A stretch of 64,000 nucleotides of DNA from contig SCFE01000101.1 in the NCBI GenBank assembly GCA_004352715.1, positions 548,568-612,567 on the forward strand, in the 5' to 3' direction. The stretch comes from Hofstenia miamia (Eukaryota > Xenacoelomorpha > Acoela). The notes below the pieces were generated by a model. That model was not told the origin of the DNA, did no database searches, and worked only from the letters and a program-made list of their open reading frames with translations. Below are positions 1-11,074 of this stretch, piece after piece. The stretch's first letter is position 1; each line of letters opens with the position of its first letter. A program made the translations under genes and the position numbers.

Positions 1-158
1 ATATATATATACATGTATTAGGAGTATGCACAGAATTTCGAAGAAAGGCGTTCCACTGCTATAAATAGTAAAAAACCGAAAAAATGCATTATTGGGAAAA
101 AATTATAAAATTTTCTTACGAGTATTTCGGCTATTTTGAATGACTCACATGCCTAATC

Positions 159-989
159 AGTCAAACCTTACCAACCCACCAAAGTCTATCACAGCGAGTT
201 TGATGAGCGCATTGTCAAATTTTGAAGAAAATGACTAAATGTACTAGTCCTTATGATTTTGTAGATATTCTTCGGTTTTCCTTGTGGAAGAGTTTTGCAT
301 TAAGCATATCATTTTGTGAAATTCCATGCATAGCCCTGCTTTTTTGATGTTTCAATCTATCTGCCGCCATGTGATGTGCTACCTTTGCTTGTCGAGGGCT
401 AGGGATACAAGAGCAAATCAGGACAGATTCACTGCTCCACATTAACTAATAATTGCTTCAAGCTATATCTAGGGCAAATTTTTATTGCTTTTATCACAGA
501 ATTTTATTTTATTTAATATTTAATTGAATATTTGGCTACTAAGTCAAATTTCACATTTCCCATCCTTGGCCACAATATTTGGAAGATAACAATATATGTT
601 GGCATTGGATAACACTAGTTCAATAGAATAGGCCCTACCTGATGCAGCAAGTGAACTCGTGTCTCTATGTTAGAAGCTGCTGAATATGTCAGTACAAGCT
701 TCGTTTAACATAAAAAGAAAATCATGAAAATTGTTGAGGATTACAAGTGCAATGTAAGTGGAAGTCGACCAACTTGCAAATCTTTAAAATTTTGCCCAAA
801 TATTCAAAAATTTTCAATTTGCCTCCTGCAGATACAAAATTCAAAATGTAGAAAATGACCAATTATACATTGTATACTATTGTAGTGAGTCAAAGAAATA
901 CTCATTCCCGCTTAAAATACGCATTTTCAGAATTCGACAATAGGCTCACCAATCTCGCTGTGCTCAACTTTGGTGGGTTAAGTTCGACT
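159..989. mobile_element. Non-autonomous TIR element, about 830 bp
   Basis: The left end (about 159-228) and the reverse complement of the right end (about 922-989) match over some 65 bp. Both read AGTC-AAC, then AACCCACCAAAG, then CACAGCGAG, then a TTGTC-AATT block. The interior has no credible coding sequence; the 63-residue minus-strand reading frame at 251-442 matches nothing I know. No clean target-site duplication is visible, so the superfamily is open. The right end is followed at once by AT-rich sequence and a Penelope-like relic. Confidence 0.6.
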
Positions 990-1027
990 ATTTTTGCAAT
1001 ATATCCTAATATATATATATAATTTAT

Positions 1028-1655
1028 AATCAAATTGATGGTATGTCTATGGGATCTCCCTTAGGCCCAACCATGGCTCAATTTGCAATGGACATTATTG
1101 AAAGGAATTTTACTAATCATGATTTTCTATTTTATAAACGATATGTTGATGATATCTTTGCTGTGTAACCAAGATGAAGCAAATAATTTTTTAAAATATT
1201 TAAACAATCAAATGACTGAAATTCAATTTACAATGGAAAATCAAATTGACAACAAACTAATATTTCTAGATACTCAAATTTCAAATCATCATACAACTTT
1301 TTCTTCAAGTTATCACTTCAAAATTACCAACACTGGCTTATACATACCATTTACATCTTATTGTGACAAGAAGTATAAAATCAACAGCGTCAAAGCAATT
1401 TGTAAAAGAATTTATGCTATATCATCTGATTACAAAGTTCTAACATCAGCACTTGACACATTGTACACAGTTTTTGAAAACAATGGTTATCCGCATAAAT
1501 TAATTAAGAAAATTATCACTAAACAAATTTTACAACAAGATAATGAAACAAAGTTAACAACTCAATTATTGCAAGATCAAGCGAAGCAAAAAATATATTG
1601 GAAACTTCCATATATAGAAAACAACATCAAGAAATTGTCAAATAACTTAGTAAAT
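1028..1655 (+). pseudogene. Penelope-like element reverse transcriptase, frameshifted relic
   Basis: The first frame (1031-1168) encodes a motif beginning GMSMGSPLGPTMAQ and runs on to the catalytic YVDD at 1142-1153. It then ends at a stop just past FAV. A +1 shift restores the frame to about 1655, giving FTMENQIDNKLIFLD and a tail that matches the segment after the YVDD motif in Penelope-like reverse transcriptases (a small change in frame near 1154-1170 separates the two). No GIY-YIG endonuclease is visible. The 5' side stops at an AT tract. The 3' side stops at a single N (1656) followed by (AT)n, so the copy is truncated or collapsed in assembly. It is not functional as it stands. Confidence 0.8.
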
Positions 1656-1659
1656 NATT

Positions 1660-1661
<2 letters not shown>

Positions 1662-1692
<31 letters not shown>
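1662..1692. repeat. (AT)n microsatellite
   Basis: Pure AT repeat directly after the single N at 1656. It truncates the visible Penelope-like relic, so its true length is uncertain. Confidence 0.9.
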
Positions 1693-1696
<4 letters not shown>

Positions 1697-1739
1697 ATGT
1701 AAATATACGGAGTTTTGACAAATTCATATTTGCTTGATG

Positions 1740-4700
1740 TTAGAATAGACCCACTTCAATTTTAAATCACCTTTAGCATAACAATGATGCGGTAATAAAT
1801 TTACAATAACTACACTTTGTAAATTAATATTGCGCGCACGTCTAAAATAAATTTTATATTAACATGCTTTGTTGCTCATTTAGTAGTTTATATTGCTTCA
1901 CCAATTTTTGTATAGTTTGATCTTAGCAATATATAGAAATTGTTCTCTTGCAGTATGTTTACGTAAATATATTTCTGATATTAGATGTCCATTTGGATGT
2001 TATTTATTCTGGTTCCTAGATATCTTTTAGTTTCTCCGATGTCTATTCTAACGCAAAGCAAACATGAATGTATATTTACAAATTTAGAAAATGTGACTTT
2101 ACGGTTTACTATGGTTTTAGAATACATAGCGGATGACGACCCAGACAATTGCAATACTTTTTTGGAAAAATTATTACTGAGTCTAGTGAAAAACTTTAAG
2201 TCACTGAACATCAAGTATGTGCAACATTGAAGATTAAAGGAAAAGTGGAATTTCTTTTGAGATTCTGCACGTGATGCGGATTTTACTGATTTAGATCAAT
2301 CCAGAAAATTACACTGGTTTTACATCAGCATCTATTGTTGAGAGTACCTGATCGGATAAGTGAACGCTGTGCATAAAAAACGCCAGGACCCGATGAAAAT
2401 AACGTTTTGAGACCAAACTGCGAATATTTAAACCAGCATGGTATGATTCGTCTACTGATTTTCAGCGAAAGAAAAATACTGAGAAGGATGCCGGGTTCAC
2501 TCAACATGAGGGTAGTGATAACCTATTCATGTATGTTGAAGGAATTTGAGGCGTTATTGCAGATCAACGAACACTAATTTCTAAAATCTTACATACCATG
2601 CCAATAGGTAACGTCATCATAATGTAAATAATTCCCATTATGGATTTCTCGATGCTTATTGTTGGGATTAGGGTTAGGGTAAAGATTAGAGTTTTGTTTT
2701 GGTTAGGATTGAAGTATGGGCTAGGATTATAATGTAATAATTGTAAATATTAGATGAATTCATATAAGGTGTTGCGTAGAAACAATATAGGGTAAAACAC
2801 GATGAGAAATGCAGTAAAACGTAAAAAGTTTAAAGAAATAATAGAAGCACGCGGTATATATTTAAGGACAATAGCACGAAAACTTGAAATTTATAATATA
2901 ATTAACTATAATTGAACAAATTACAAGATCTAAGAGTATATTCATGCAAATCTATACGTTTATAGTGTAAAACAAATCCTTCTTACTTGAGATTTCTAAA
3001 AAAATTTGAACTTTTATACTTTGAACTGCTTTGCATTTTCAGAGAATTTGTATTTATTTCCCATTTTTATTACCGATTAGTAAAACCGAATTCATAGCTA
3101 ACGTGACAGTGTTGCATACATTGTTAATGCACCCTATTCTATAACTTCGCACAAAAATTTTATAAATCAGAGTTTGCTGATATGCAATAAAGACGAATTA
3201 GAACAACACCAATTCCGTCCATTTCATCTCTCCATGAATAAACTATCAACGAAACCAACATTGCCTCAAGCAAGTACTTATAGTGCTTTGTCTAACTACA
3301 AAAACAAAAAATTGCTCAGAAACCTTCCGAGTAAGGTAAGATGTTGAGTGAACAAGATAACTCACTAATTACTGGGTAACTATATTTTTAATAATCAGCT
3401 TGGTTTCTAACAGACATAATTGATATATTAATTATATATAAATATTAATTTGTTTATACTGCCAAATTTAAAAAAGGATTACTTCAATAGCTTGACCAAC
3501 TTCAAGATCAAAAGTAACAACACAAATACACTCGATCCATTTGTGAAATCGATCCCAAGGAAGTTGTGCACGTGAAAAACTCCTTGATATAAGTTTATCG
3601 TGTAAAATTAAAGAATCCATGTAATAAACCATTCATTTCATTGTTGGTTATATAATTATAAACTACTACTACGATATTTCTACTAAATTCCATTAGGTTC
3701 TCATTTTGGTAAATAATATTTCAAATCGCAAATTTTAGAACCGAATTTACCGAATCGTGGCATTTGTCAATTAGTACTGGTGTTATTTTTTTCAGAATTA
3801 TTTAATTTTCATAATTCATTCATCAATATTCAATCTTAATCTCTAGCTGTCAATATCAATCTTTTGAAATTAAATTCCCAATTCAATTTTAAGTATTGCA
3901 AAAATTCAATCTCAAACTTTGCAATTCACGTGAAAAATAATAAGTAAATAATCTTTCACTGTTAGAAGCAGCAGTATTTTTAAAATTACACCACTTACAG
4001 TGGAACGATGGACAAATTATAAATAATTTATATTAAGTATTAAAAATGGAATAATTCTACACACATTTTTGCGTCATTTCATGACATCATTGTATTAAAA
4101 GCATTTTTATAGAAACGATGACCATATTTTGACTTACAAATTGACTGAATCTCAATCATCTATCTTAGAAACAAAATTAATTTTCAATCTTAAAAAACTC
4201 AATTACTCGAACTAGTAAGTTGATATCGCAGGAGAAAAATCTGAAATTTTTTGATATGACTTTCTCAAAACATCTGAAGCCTTTTATTTAAATTTTTGTC
4301 GAAGTCCAGTTATTAAACCATTACAATTTCTTTTTTCAAGCCATAGGCAAATCATTGATTTTAGCATTGAAGCTATACCATAAGCTTGATTCTTGAAATA
4401 TAACACTAATTCAATTTGTTCTATTATCCTTTGTATATGTTTTTGAATCGTTTGCGTATTTTTTTAAAAATACCGCAATTCTAATCTATAATGCATAATC
4501 ATTGGCTGATCACGGAATTTCTGGAGAGTTGTATCCATAGTATGGGATATTTTAATCAATAGCCACATTAAATGAATGTTATATGTATCTACATGCCTGA
4601 TAGTCACATGTGATTTGAGAAATTTTCAAAACCCTTTTCGTAGCAGTATTACTGAGCATGTACTCGCAACTGCACTTGAACTTAGAAAGATTTGTTAGCA

Positions 4701-6500
4701 ACTGGAATTATTGTCATGATTCGAATTAGGTGGTATTGTACTGCATTTTTGCTATAATTTCAGGAAATTTCAATACAATGCAAGTTTGATTTATACTTGT
4801 TCAAATCAAAAATTAAAATTTTACAATTAATAAATATGCAGAGTCATAGCAGGAGTCGAACATTTTTCAGAATCAGCCATTGTCACAACAGTAACACCAG
4901 ATAGCTGTACTACATCTAACTGCATTTGAGGAACCGTAATTTGCATTTGAAAAATCGTAATTTTTATTTGAGAAACTGTAGCTTGCGTTTGATAATATAT
5001 AATTTTAGGGTGTCATGATGCTTTTAATGTTTTTCATGGAGAAATCACCAATTTAACTTCAATTGCCCCAGTCAAAATAAGCCGATTTTCAATTTTAGTT
5101 AATCATTGCTATAGGAACCTTAATTCAGAATGGAAAAAGTGCCTAATAATAAGCCTCCAGTGCTTCCACACTACAGCTGTTTTAATTTATTGTATTTTTA
5201 TTTGAATTAGTTGGCAACTTCTATGACATCCTTGATGTTTACACTTGTTTTCCCAAATTCAAAGTCCATCGTACAAGTATATTTTGAAAATTTCTGCAAA
5301 TTTCAAAATCGCAAACTTCATTTGTGCTTTGTCAATATTAAGTATTTCTAAAAAGGGGCAACTGCTTTACAGTGGGAACTATATTCATTGAACTGCAAAT
5401 ATATTCATAGTATTTAAAGCAGTATATTCAAGGCTCTGGGGCCTAAAATGGACTTTCGAATTGATATCCATTTTGCATTGATCTATTTATTGATGTAGTA
5501 AAAAAATTTTCTGCGTGCTACTGATAAAATCATCCCTTTGTATTAAACTTTTAATTTCTTATCTTTAGTCTGAGAAAACAATTTTCATTTGCATCAGATG
5601 TTTAAATTATCATCAATTTCAAATAAAACTTCAAATATGGGCATAGTATAGCAACGCAAAGTTATAAATTCAATGCAAGGCTTTAGCTGAAAAATTCGTT
5701 TTCTGAGCATTGTCAGAAAACAAAGAGCATCGATCTTGCATTTGCTATTCAATAAGTGATTGATCGCATCAGGCTGAATTGCGCAAAATTTACATTTTAT
5801 CGTCTGAAAGTGTCTACCATTGCAATGTATCTGCACAGTGTACAAAATTCCAAAAAGTTGTAATTGTGCTGGTAAAGCACCTAGTGTTTGCTAGTTTTCC
5901 TAGTTTTGTGTTTCATGTATTTATTTTATAATTGCTTAAATTTTCATTAATGTAGTTACTTATTTCGTCATTTGTCAGAATATTTGAAACTGATAATTTT
6001 GAAACAGAAAATTTAAAATTGGGTCATCGCTTACGAAGTTACAGCGTTTAAAATTCGTCCGCTGCTTTTTAGCCCGCAAATGTAAAAAAGTATTTTTCTC
6101 CCATACTGTAGGCACCAATGTGCTGACAACTTGTTTAGCCATTTTTGGGATCTGAAATTGTAATTATATTTACAAAAAATGAGCCCTTACTACTCAACAA
6201 AGCATTAAAACATTTAGAGGTTCTTGTTTTGGGGAACATTTTTGGTGACGTGTCCTTAGTTATTTTTAACTGATTTTTTAGTGGTTGGCTTACACTGAAA
6301 TGCCATTGATAAGTTAATTTAGAAAGTTATATTTTCGAATGCGTTTGATTATGAGCTTTAATAATCCGTACCGACACTACAAGACTTACAATATCTTATT
6401 AATTATAGCCTGTAGTTATACGATCTGTCTTGCAATAGTTTTTTAGCAAGTAAGGTCTCTATCACTTTCAGTGCGCCTTCAATTAATTGATGTCTAATAG
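1740..6500. other. AT-rich stretch without a supported gene
   Basis: Reading frames here are short and of low complexity, including minus-strand 5594-5845, and none matches a family I recognise. The region holds CAATTC/TTCAAT-rich low-complexity sequence at about 3780-4230 and a small degenerate minisatellite at 4922-4995. It is probably decayed repeat sequence. Confidence 0.6.
4922..4995. repeat. Degenerate minisatellite, unit about 21 bp
   Basis: Four successive imperfect units each begin GCATTTGA or a close variant and continue to a GTAATTT-like end. The unit is about 21-22 bp. Confidence 0.6.
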
Positions 6501-6560
6501 CAGTGGCGCGTTTAGGATTTCTAAAACGGGGGCTGACACATTTTTACAGAAAAAAATGGA
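6501..6560. mobile_element. Possible hAT-type left terminus
   Basis: CAGTGGCGCG, then TTTAGGATTT, then a run of G and GCTGAC resembles the left tip of many animal hAT derivatives that begin CAGTGGCG. No matching right end or target duplication was found nearby, so this is only a candidate end. Confidence 0.3.
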
Positions 6561-6935
6561 AGCAATGTTTTTTTGGACAGAAATAAGCTTACACAAAATG
6601 CAATCGTCTGTTTTAGCAGCAAATCGATTAATAATTTTGAATTAACGTTTACTATTTTCAATTTTGAAGAAAAGAACATTTTTCTTAAGAGTTCGCAGTT
6701 GCGGGTAGCCGCCCAGCTATATAGTCAGTTGTTTAATAGGAATAAACTGTTTTGCTTTCTTTAAGATATTCGTGAACATAACTTTGTATAAAACGGGATT
6801 TATAATTTTTTGTGTACTTATCTGTTATGTATGGAACGCATTTTGTGCAAAAAGCGGAACTATAAATAACCTTTTTTACGAATCGGGAAAAATTTAATGT
6901 TGAGTTTCATTCTCGTAGGTCAAATGTACGCCATG

Positions 6936-6936
<1 letters not shown>

Positions 6937-7001
<65 letters not shown>
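6937..7001. repeat. (AT)n microsatellite
   Basis: Long TA array with one TACATA interruption, upstream of the LINE. A copy of CCCGCTAAATG follows it at about 7003 and again at about 7173, before a second short TA array at 7198-7210. Confidence 0.9.
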
Positions 7002-7266
7002 TTCCCGCTAAATGATTTTTAAAAAACTTCATCATGAAAGCGTTTCCAAACATAAATCTTTGAAATTTTGCAGGGCAGTGTCTCATTAATTTTGTAAATA
7101 TATTTAAGTTCAATGGAATAATGAGGAAGCAATGGCCAAAGAATAGGTATTTTGGGGAAAAAGTGCGATACCCGCTAAATGCCTTAAGAATTTCATGTAT
7201 ATATATATATGGTGGGAAGTTTGAACGGTTGAAAAAATTTTGTTATGCGTTAAATTAATATTTATC

Positions 7267-8022
7267 ATGGTTTTACCAAAGGGATTTAACATCAATGATA
7301 AAGATGATATATTCTCATTATCGGAACAGGAAATAATGGAATTAACGCATCGCCAAGCTCAAAATGCTCTGAAAACTATAATTTCATCGAAAAATGATCT
7401 TCAAATACACCATAAAAATAATATGCAAGAAAAAATAGATGATATTTCTGAAAAGCTTGAAAAATATAGTTTGGATTTATCAAAATTATATAAAGGATTT
7501 ACGGAATCTCAAAATTGTTACAAAGCTACAGATAAAAATTCTATATCTGTACAGAATAGAGATGTAAATATGAATGTACTCATTCTAACAGGAATGCCAG
7601 AGCCTTCTCATAACGTGACAATTGATCGCATTAACTCTGACTTTGAAAATGTTAAGAAAATGATTAATAATATTACTGGAGATGATTGCAAACTTGGAGA
7701 TGTTTTTAGACGTGGCAAATATAATAGTACTCATTCTAAGCCAAGACCGATAGTAATTAACTTTAAGAATTCCTGGGATCGTCGGAAAGCACTAGCATCT
7801 TGTAGTAAACTAAAAGGTACTGGATATTTTTTGAAAAATGATATATCATTTGAAGATATGAAAATAGAAAAAAGTCTTCTGAAATACAGGTATGAGCTTT
7901 CAATTTTAGGCATACCTAAGAATGTCTTAAAGGTTCGACATTTAAAACTATACTTTAATAATCAAATTATTGACACTACTCAAAGTATACAATTTACATT
8001 TAACAAAATAAATCAATTATGA
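7267..8022 (+). CDS. LINE ORF1 protein (coiled coil plus RRM-like RNA-binding domain)
   Basis: The 251-residue product should coat the LINE RNA as a nucleic-acid chaperone. I chose the ATG at 7267 (MVLPKGF) because the reading frame upstream has only a TTG. Residues about 25-85 are heptad-like and charged, as expected for a coiled coil (around KIDDISEKLEKYSLDLSKLY). Residues about 95-230 hold the segment with LTGMPE, VFRRGKY, then RPIVINF and KGTGYFLKNDIS, the pattern of CR1-like ORF1 RNA-binding domains. There is no zinc knuckle. The frame ends at TGA 8020-8022, and ORF2 sequence resumes in the same frame at the next codon. The stop overlaps an out-of-frame ATG (ATGA at 8019-8022). Family assignment is firm; function is inferred. 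Confidence 0.8.
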   Translation: MVLPKGFNINDKDDIFSLSEQEIMELTHRQAQNALKTIISSKNDLQIHHKNNMQEKIDDISEKLEKYSLDLSKLYKGFTESQNCYKATDKNSISVQNRDVNMNVLILTGMPEPSHNVTIDRINSDFENVKKMINNITGDDCKLGDVFRRGKYNSTHSKPRPIVINFKNSWDRRKALASCSKLKGTGYFLKNDISFEDMKIEKSLLKYRYELSILGIPKNVLKVRHLKLYFNNQIIDTTQSIQFTFNKINQL

Positions 8023-8928
8023 CTACATTGCCAGAACAAACAAGAAATTAAAGTATTACTCGGTAATGTTGAGAGCTTACGTAATATATTAAAAAGAATT
8101 GATGTTAACAATTTGTTGAATTTTTATGAGCCTGATATTTTTTGTATTACAGAAACTTGGTTAGATTTTCACATAACCAATATGGAGTTATTTCCTTTTT
8201 CAAACTATTATGTTGCTAGTCGCACTGACAGAACTTCAGGACCTCATGGAGGAGTATTAATTGCTATAAATCGAAAGTTTGATATACCAATAATCTATTC
8301 ATTGTCAAATGAAGAAAAATATGATTTCATTTGTGGACTTATAATTTCAAACGCAGATATGTGTATATTATTACTATGTTTATATCTACCTCCAAAAGGA
8401 AGTTTGTATGTTGTTTCTCCAAATGATTTAAAAACGGCCTTAGATTATTACAAAGGATTGTTCGAACTTTTCCTATCTAATAATGGATATATAAATAATG
8501 AAATTTACATAGTTGGTGATTTTAATTTACCAGGCGTGGATTGGAACAGTTTTTCTTCTAGAAGTCTTTATGAAGATAAATATTTAGATATATTTATTGA
8601 ACTTAATGTTAATCAAATAGTAAATAATCCTACTTTTGTATCGGGAAATATTTTGGATCTGGTTTTTACAACTGACGGCAATCATAATTCTCTTGATTGG
8701 ATTATAAAAAATTCAGATCATAGAATTTCAAAACATCATTTTCCCATTTTCAAAATCAAATGCTTTTACAATGAAATATGGACACCCGTTAATAATAATT
8801 TCATCTATTCATTTGCAAATGCCAATTATACTTTGATTATTGAAGAAATGCAGAAGTTAGATATTAATTTACTAAATTCATTTGTTGACATTAATGCTTT
8901 AATCGAATTTTGGTACTATAATTTATAG
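8023..8928 (+). pseudogene. LINE ORF2 part 1: APE-like endonuclease domain
   Basis: The apurinic-type endonuclease nicks target DNA to prime reverse transcription. Coding similarity begins directly after the ORF1 stop with KVLLGNVESLRN, then CITETWL (catalytic Glu, about 8146-8160), GGVLIAI, GDFNLPGVDW (about 8515-8544) and SDHRISKH near 8715, so the active-site blocks are present. There is no in-frame ATG before about 8181, already inside the domain, so this part could be reached only by stop read-through, reinitiation or a lost upstream start. A TAG at 8926-8928 ends it within the linker to the reverse transcriptase, and reading continues in frame as EIINYIIPKK. I call it a pseudogene because of these two stops. 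Confidence 0.8.
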
Positions 8929-10950
8929 GAAATAATTAACTACATAATCCCAAAGAAAAGACATAAAAGATGTTTACTACCATCTTTTTATTCCTCGCAC
9001 ACTGTTCATTTACTAAACAAACTTAATACATTCAAGAGAAGAATAAAATCACACCCATCAACGACTTATAAAAAGAAGCTTGAAGTTCATTTTATTAATT
9101 TTCAAGATTCAGTGTCTCTTGACAAAATTGTATACATGAATTCTTTTAAAGACGGTTCTCAAAATAAAGTGTTTAAGTATTTAAGATCATTAAACAATTC
9201 GAGTTTACCGAACTGTATTTGTTGGAATAATGAACAGGCAAATACTAATGTTGAAAAGGCTGAATTATTCAATAGATACTTTAACACAGTTTATTCAAAG
9301 CTTAGTGAAGACCAAAATATTTATAATAATAATAGTGAATTTCATCTTGAAGACTTTCAAATAACTCCTTCAAAAGTAATAAAGATAATTCAAAATCAAT
9401 CAAATTCGTCTGCACTTTCATGTGATAATATTCCAACTATTTTTATTAAAAATACATTGCCGGTTATTTCAAAACATTTATGTATTATATTCAACGGCAT
9501 ATTATCTAGCTTAGACTATCCGAAGTTCTGGAAATCTGCGTTTATTGTTCCAATATTTAAAAAAGGCAAGCGTGATGATGTTAAAAATTACAGACCAATT
9601 AGTATTCTTCCACGTATTTCCCTAATATTTGAAAGACTTTTATTTGATTATATTTATCCCTTTATTAAAAACAAGTTATCTAAATTTCAGCATGGATTCC
9701 AAAGTGGATCTTCTACGATTACGAATTTGCTATGTTATTTAGACAAAGTTTATAAATGTATTGATGTTGGTGCTTCATGTTGCGGCATTTACTTTGACAT
9801 TAGTAAAGCGTTTGACACGGTTCCGCACCATCTTTTATTGGATAAGATATCTAAATTTGGATTTGATAATAAGTTTATGCAATTGTTCAAATCTTACTTA
9901 ACAGGTCGCTACCAACACACAAATATTTGTGGAAATATTTCTCAGCCATTAAAAATAACAAGTGGAGTACCTCAAGGAAGTGTTCTTGGACCACTTTTAT
10001 TTGTTCTATTCATTAATGATTTCTGTTCTAGTATAAATTCAAATATTTGGCTTTTCGCTGATGACAGCAAACTTTTAGTAGAATCCCCTACTGAATTTCT
10101 TATTAAAAATACAATTGATTCTGTTATAAAATGGGGACGGAGAAATGAAATGCAATTTAATACATCTAAGTCTAAGATTATTTGTTTTGGAAAAACTAAA
10201 TGCAGAGATATGCTTTCTTCAAAACATATGGCATGTAATCTTCAATTAGTTGAATCAGTCAATGATTTAGGACTAAATATCTCCTCAGGTTTAAAATGGA
10301 ACCAACATTATACCAAAGTTTTAAGCAAAGCAATTAATGTATTATTTTATTTAAGAAGAAATATACCATATATTACACCTAAATTTATAAGAACTAAGTT
10401 ATTCAAAAGTTGCATATTATCTATTATAACTTATGGATCACAATGTTGGTGGCCAAGTAGACATCAATTTGAAAAACTTGAAAGATATCAAAGGAAATGC
10501 TTACATTGGTGTTTAAATTCAAATAAGGAAATATCTTATGAAAATTTGTTGCACCTTAACATACTTCCAATTGCTCTTCAATTTCAATTGTATGATTTGA
10601 TATTTTTCAATAAAGTACTGAATGGGTTATACAAAATAGATCATACTGAATTTGTTAGTGTAAAGAATAATTCATCAAGAGAAAAACGGACTATTTTCAA
10701 AAATCCTAAGTGCAAATTGGTTACATCTCATAGCAACTATTGGGATCGTATTACTTACTTGACTAATTACATATCAGTCAATTCTAATATCAACATTTAT
10801 GATCGTCCTAGCATTGTAAAGAAACAACTTCGTATATTTTTTGAAGATTATGTTATTAATCATTTTAAATTGAACAATACTTGCTCATGGTTTCTGTCTT
10901 GCAATTGCAGTAATTGTAGAGAAGTAAGATCATCTCATAAAAAGAAATAA
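8929..10950 (+). CDS. LINE ORF2 part 2: reverse transcriptase and C-terminal region
   Basis: Open from the codon after the TAG to a stop at 10948-10950; the first ATG-like in-frame starts are downstream. Reverse transcriptase blocks appear in order: NYRPISILP, then FDISKAFDTVPHH with the first catalytic Asp (about 9795-9830), SGVPQGSVLGPLLF (about 9961-10002) and FADDS with the catalytic Asp pair (about 10053-10067). A thumb-like region and a C-terminal segment follow, with a Cys-rich end (SCNCSNCREV). All catalytic residues are kept and no frameshift is seen over about 670 codons. Without read-through of the two upstream stops it would lack its endonuclease. Confidence 0.85.
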   Translation, partial: EIINYIIPKKRHKRCLLPSFYSSHTVHLLNKLNTFKRRIKSHPSTTYKKKLEVHFINFQDSVSLDKIVYMNSFKDGSQNKVFKYLRSLNNSSLPNCICWNNEQANTNVEKAELFNRYFNTVYSKLSEDQNIYNNNSEFHLEDFQITPSKVIKIIQNQSNSSALSCDNIPTIFIKNTLPVISKHLCIIFNGILSSLDYPKFWKSAFIVPIFKKGKRDDVKNYRPISILPRISLIFERLLFDYIYPFIKNKLSKFQHGFQSGSSTITNLLCYLDKVYKCIDVGASCCGIYFDISKAFDTVPHHLLLDKISKFGFDNKFMQLFKSYLTGRYQHTNICGNISQPLKITSGVPQGSVLGPLLFVLFINDFCSSINSNIWLFADDSKLLVESPTEFLIKNTIDSVIKWGRRNEMQFNTSKSKIICFGKTKCRDMLSSKHMACNLQLVESVNDLGLNISSGLKWNQHYTKVLSKAINVLFYLRRNIPYITPKFIRTKLFKSCILSIITYGSQCWWPSRHQFEKLERYQRKCLHWCLNSNKEISYENLLHLNILPIALQFQLYDLIFFNKVLNGLYKIDHTEFVSVKNNSSREKRTIFKNPKCKLVTSHSNYWDRITYLTNYISVNSNINIYDRPSIVKKQLRIFFEDYVINHFKLNNTCSWFLSCNCSNCREVRSSHKKK

Positions 10951-11017
10951 TGTGATAATTATGAACTATATTTTATTTTCAAAAAAATTTTGTTTTACTT
11001 GTAAATTTAGTTTGTAG

Positions 11018-11064
11018 CGCTTTATAAAGCGAATTGAAGTCATTTAGTAGTAGTAGTAGTAGTA
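11018..11064 (+). repeat. LINE 3' UTR palindrome and (TAG)n tail
   Basis: CGCTTTATAAAGCG at 11018-11031 is its own reverse complement, so the RNA can form a hairpin. It is followed by GAATTGAAGTCATT and (TAG)n, then TA-rich sequence. A 3' hairpin followed by a microsatellite tail fits the template recognised by several LINE reverse transcriptases; that role here is inferred. Confidence 0.7.
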
Positions 11065-11074
11065 TATATATTTA

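Larger units (their letters stand above)
7211..11074 (+). mobile_element. Near-complete APE-type LINE (CR1/Jockey-like group)
   Basis: In order it has an ORF1 with a coiled coil and RNA-binding-like domain, an apurinic-type endonuclease, a reverse transcriptase and a short 3' UTR ending in (TAG)n. All coding parts lie in one reading frame (7267-10950), interrupted only by TGA at 8020-8022 and TAG at 8926-8928. The 3' UTR has a perfect 14-bp palindrome just before the TAG tail. The 5' boundary is uncertain because of the TA arrays. Good preservation and absence of frameshifts suggest a young insertion. I assign the clade only broadly. Confidence 0.85.

Noticed and set aside
2666-2680. TTAGGGTTAGGG, telomere-like
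   Set aside because: Only two repeats inside degenerate GGTTAGG-like sequence. Not enough for an interstitial telomere.
5594-5845. 83-residue minus-strand frame with a possible upstream acceptor
   Set aside because: Cys- and Ile-rich, no family match, no good downstream donor. Probably chance.
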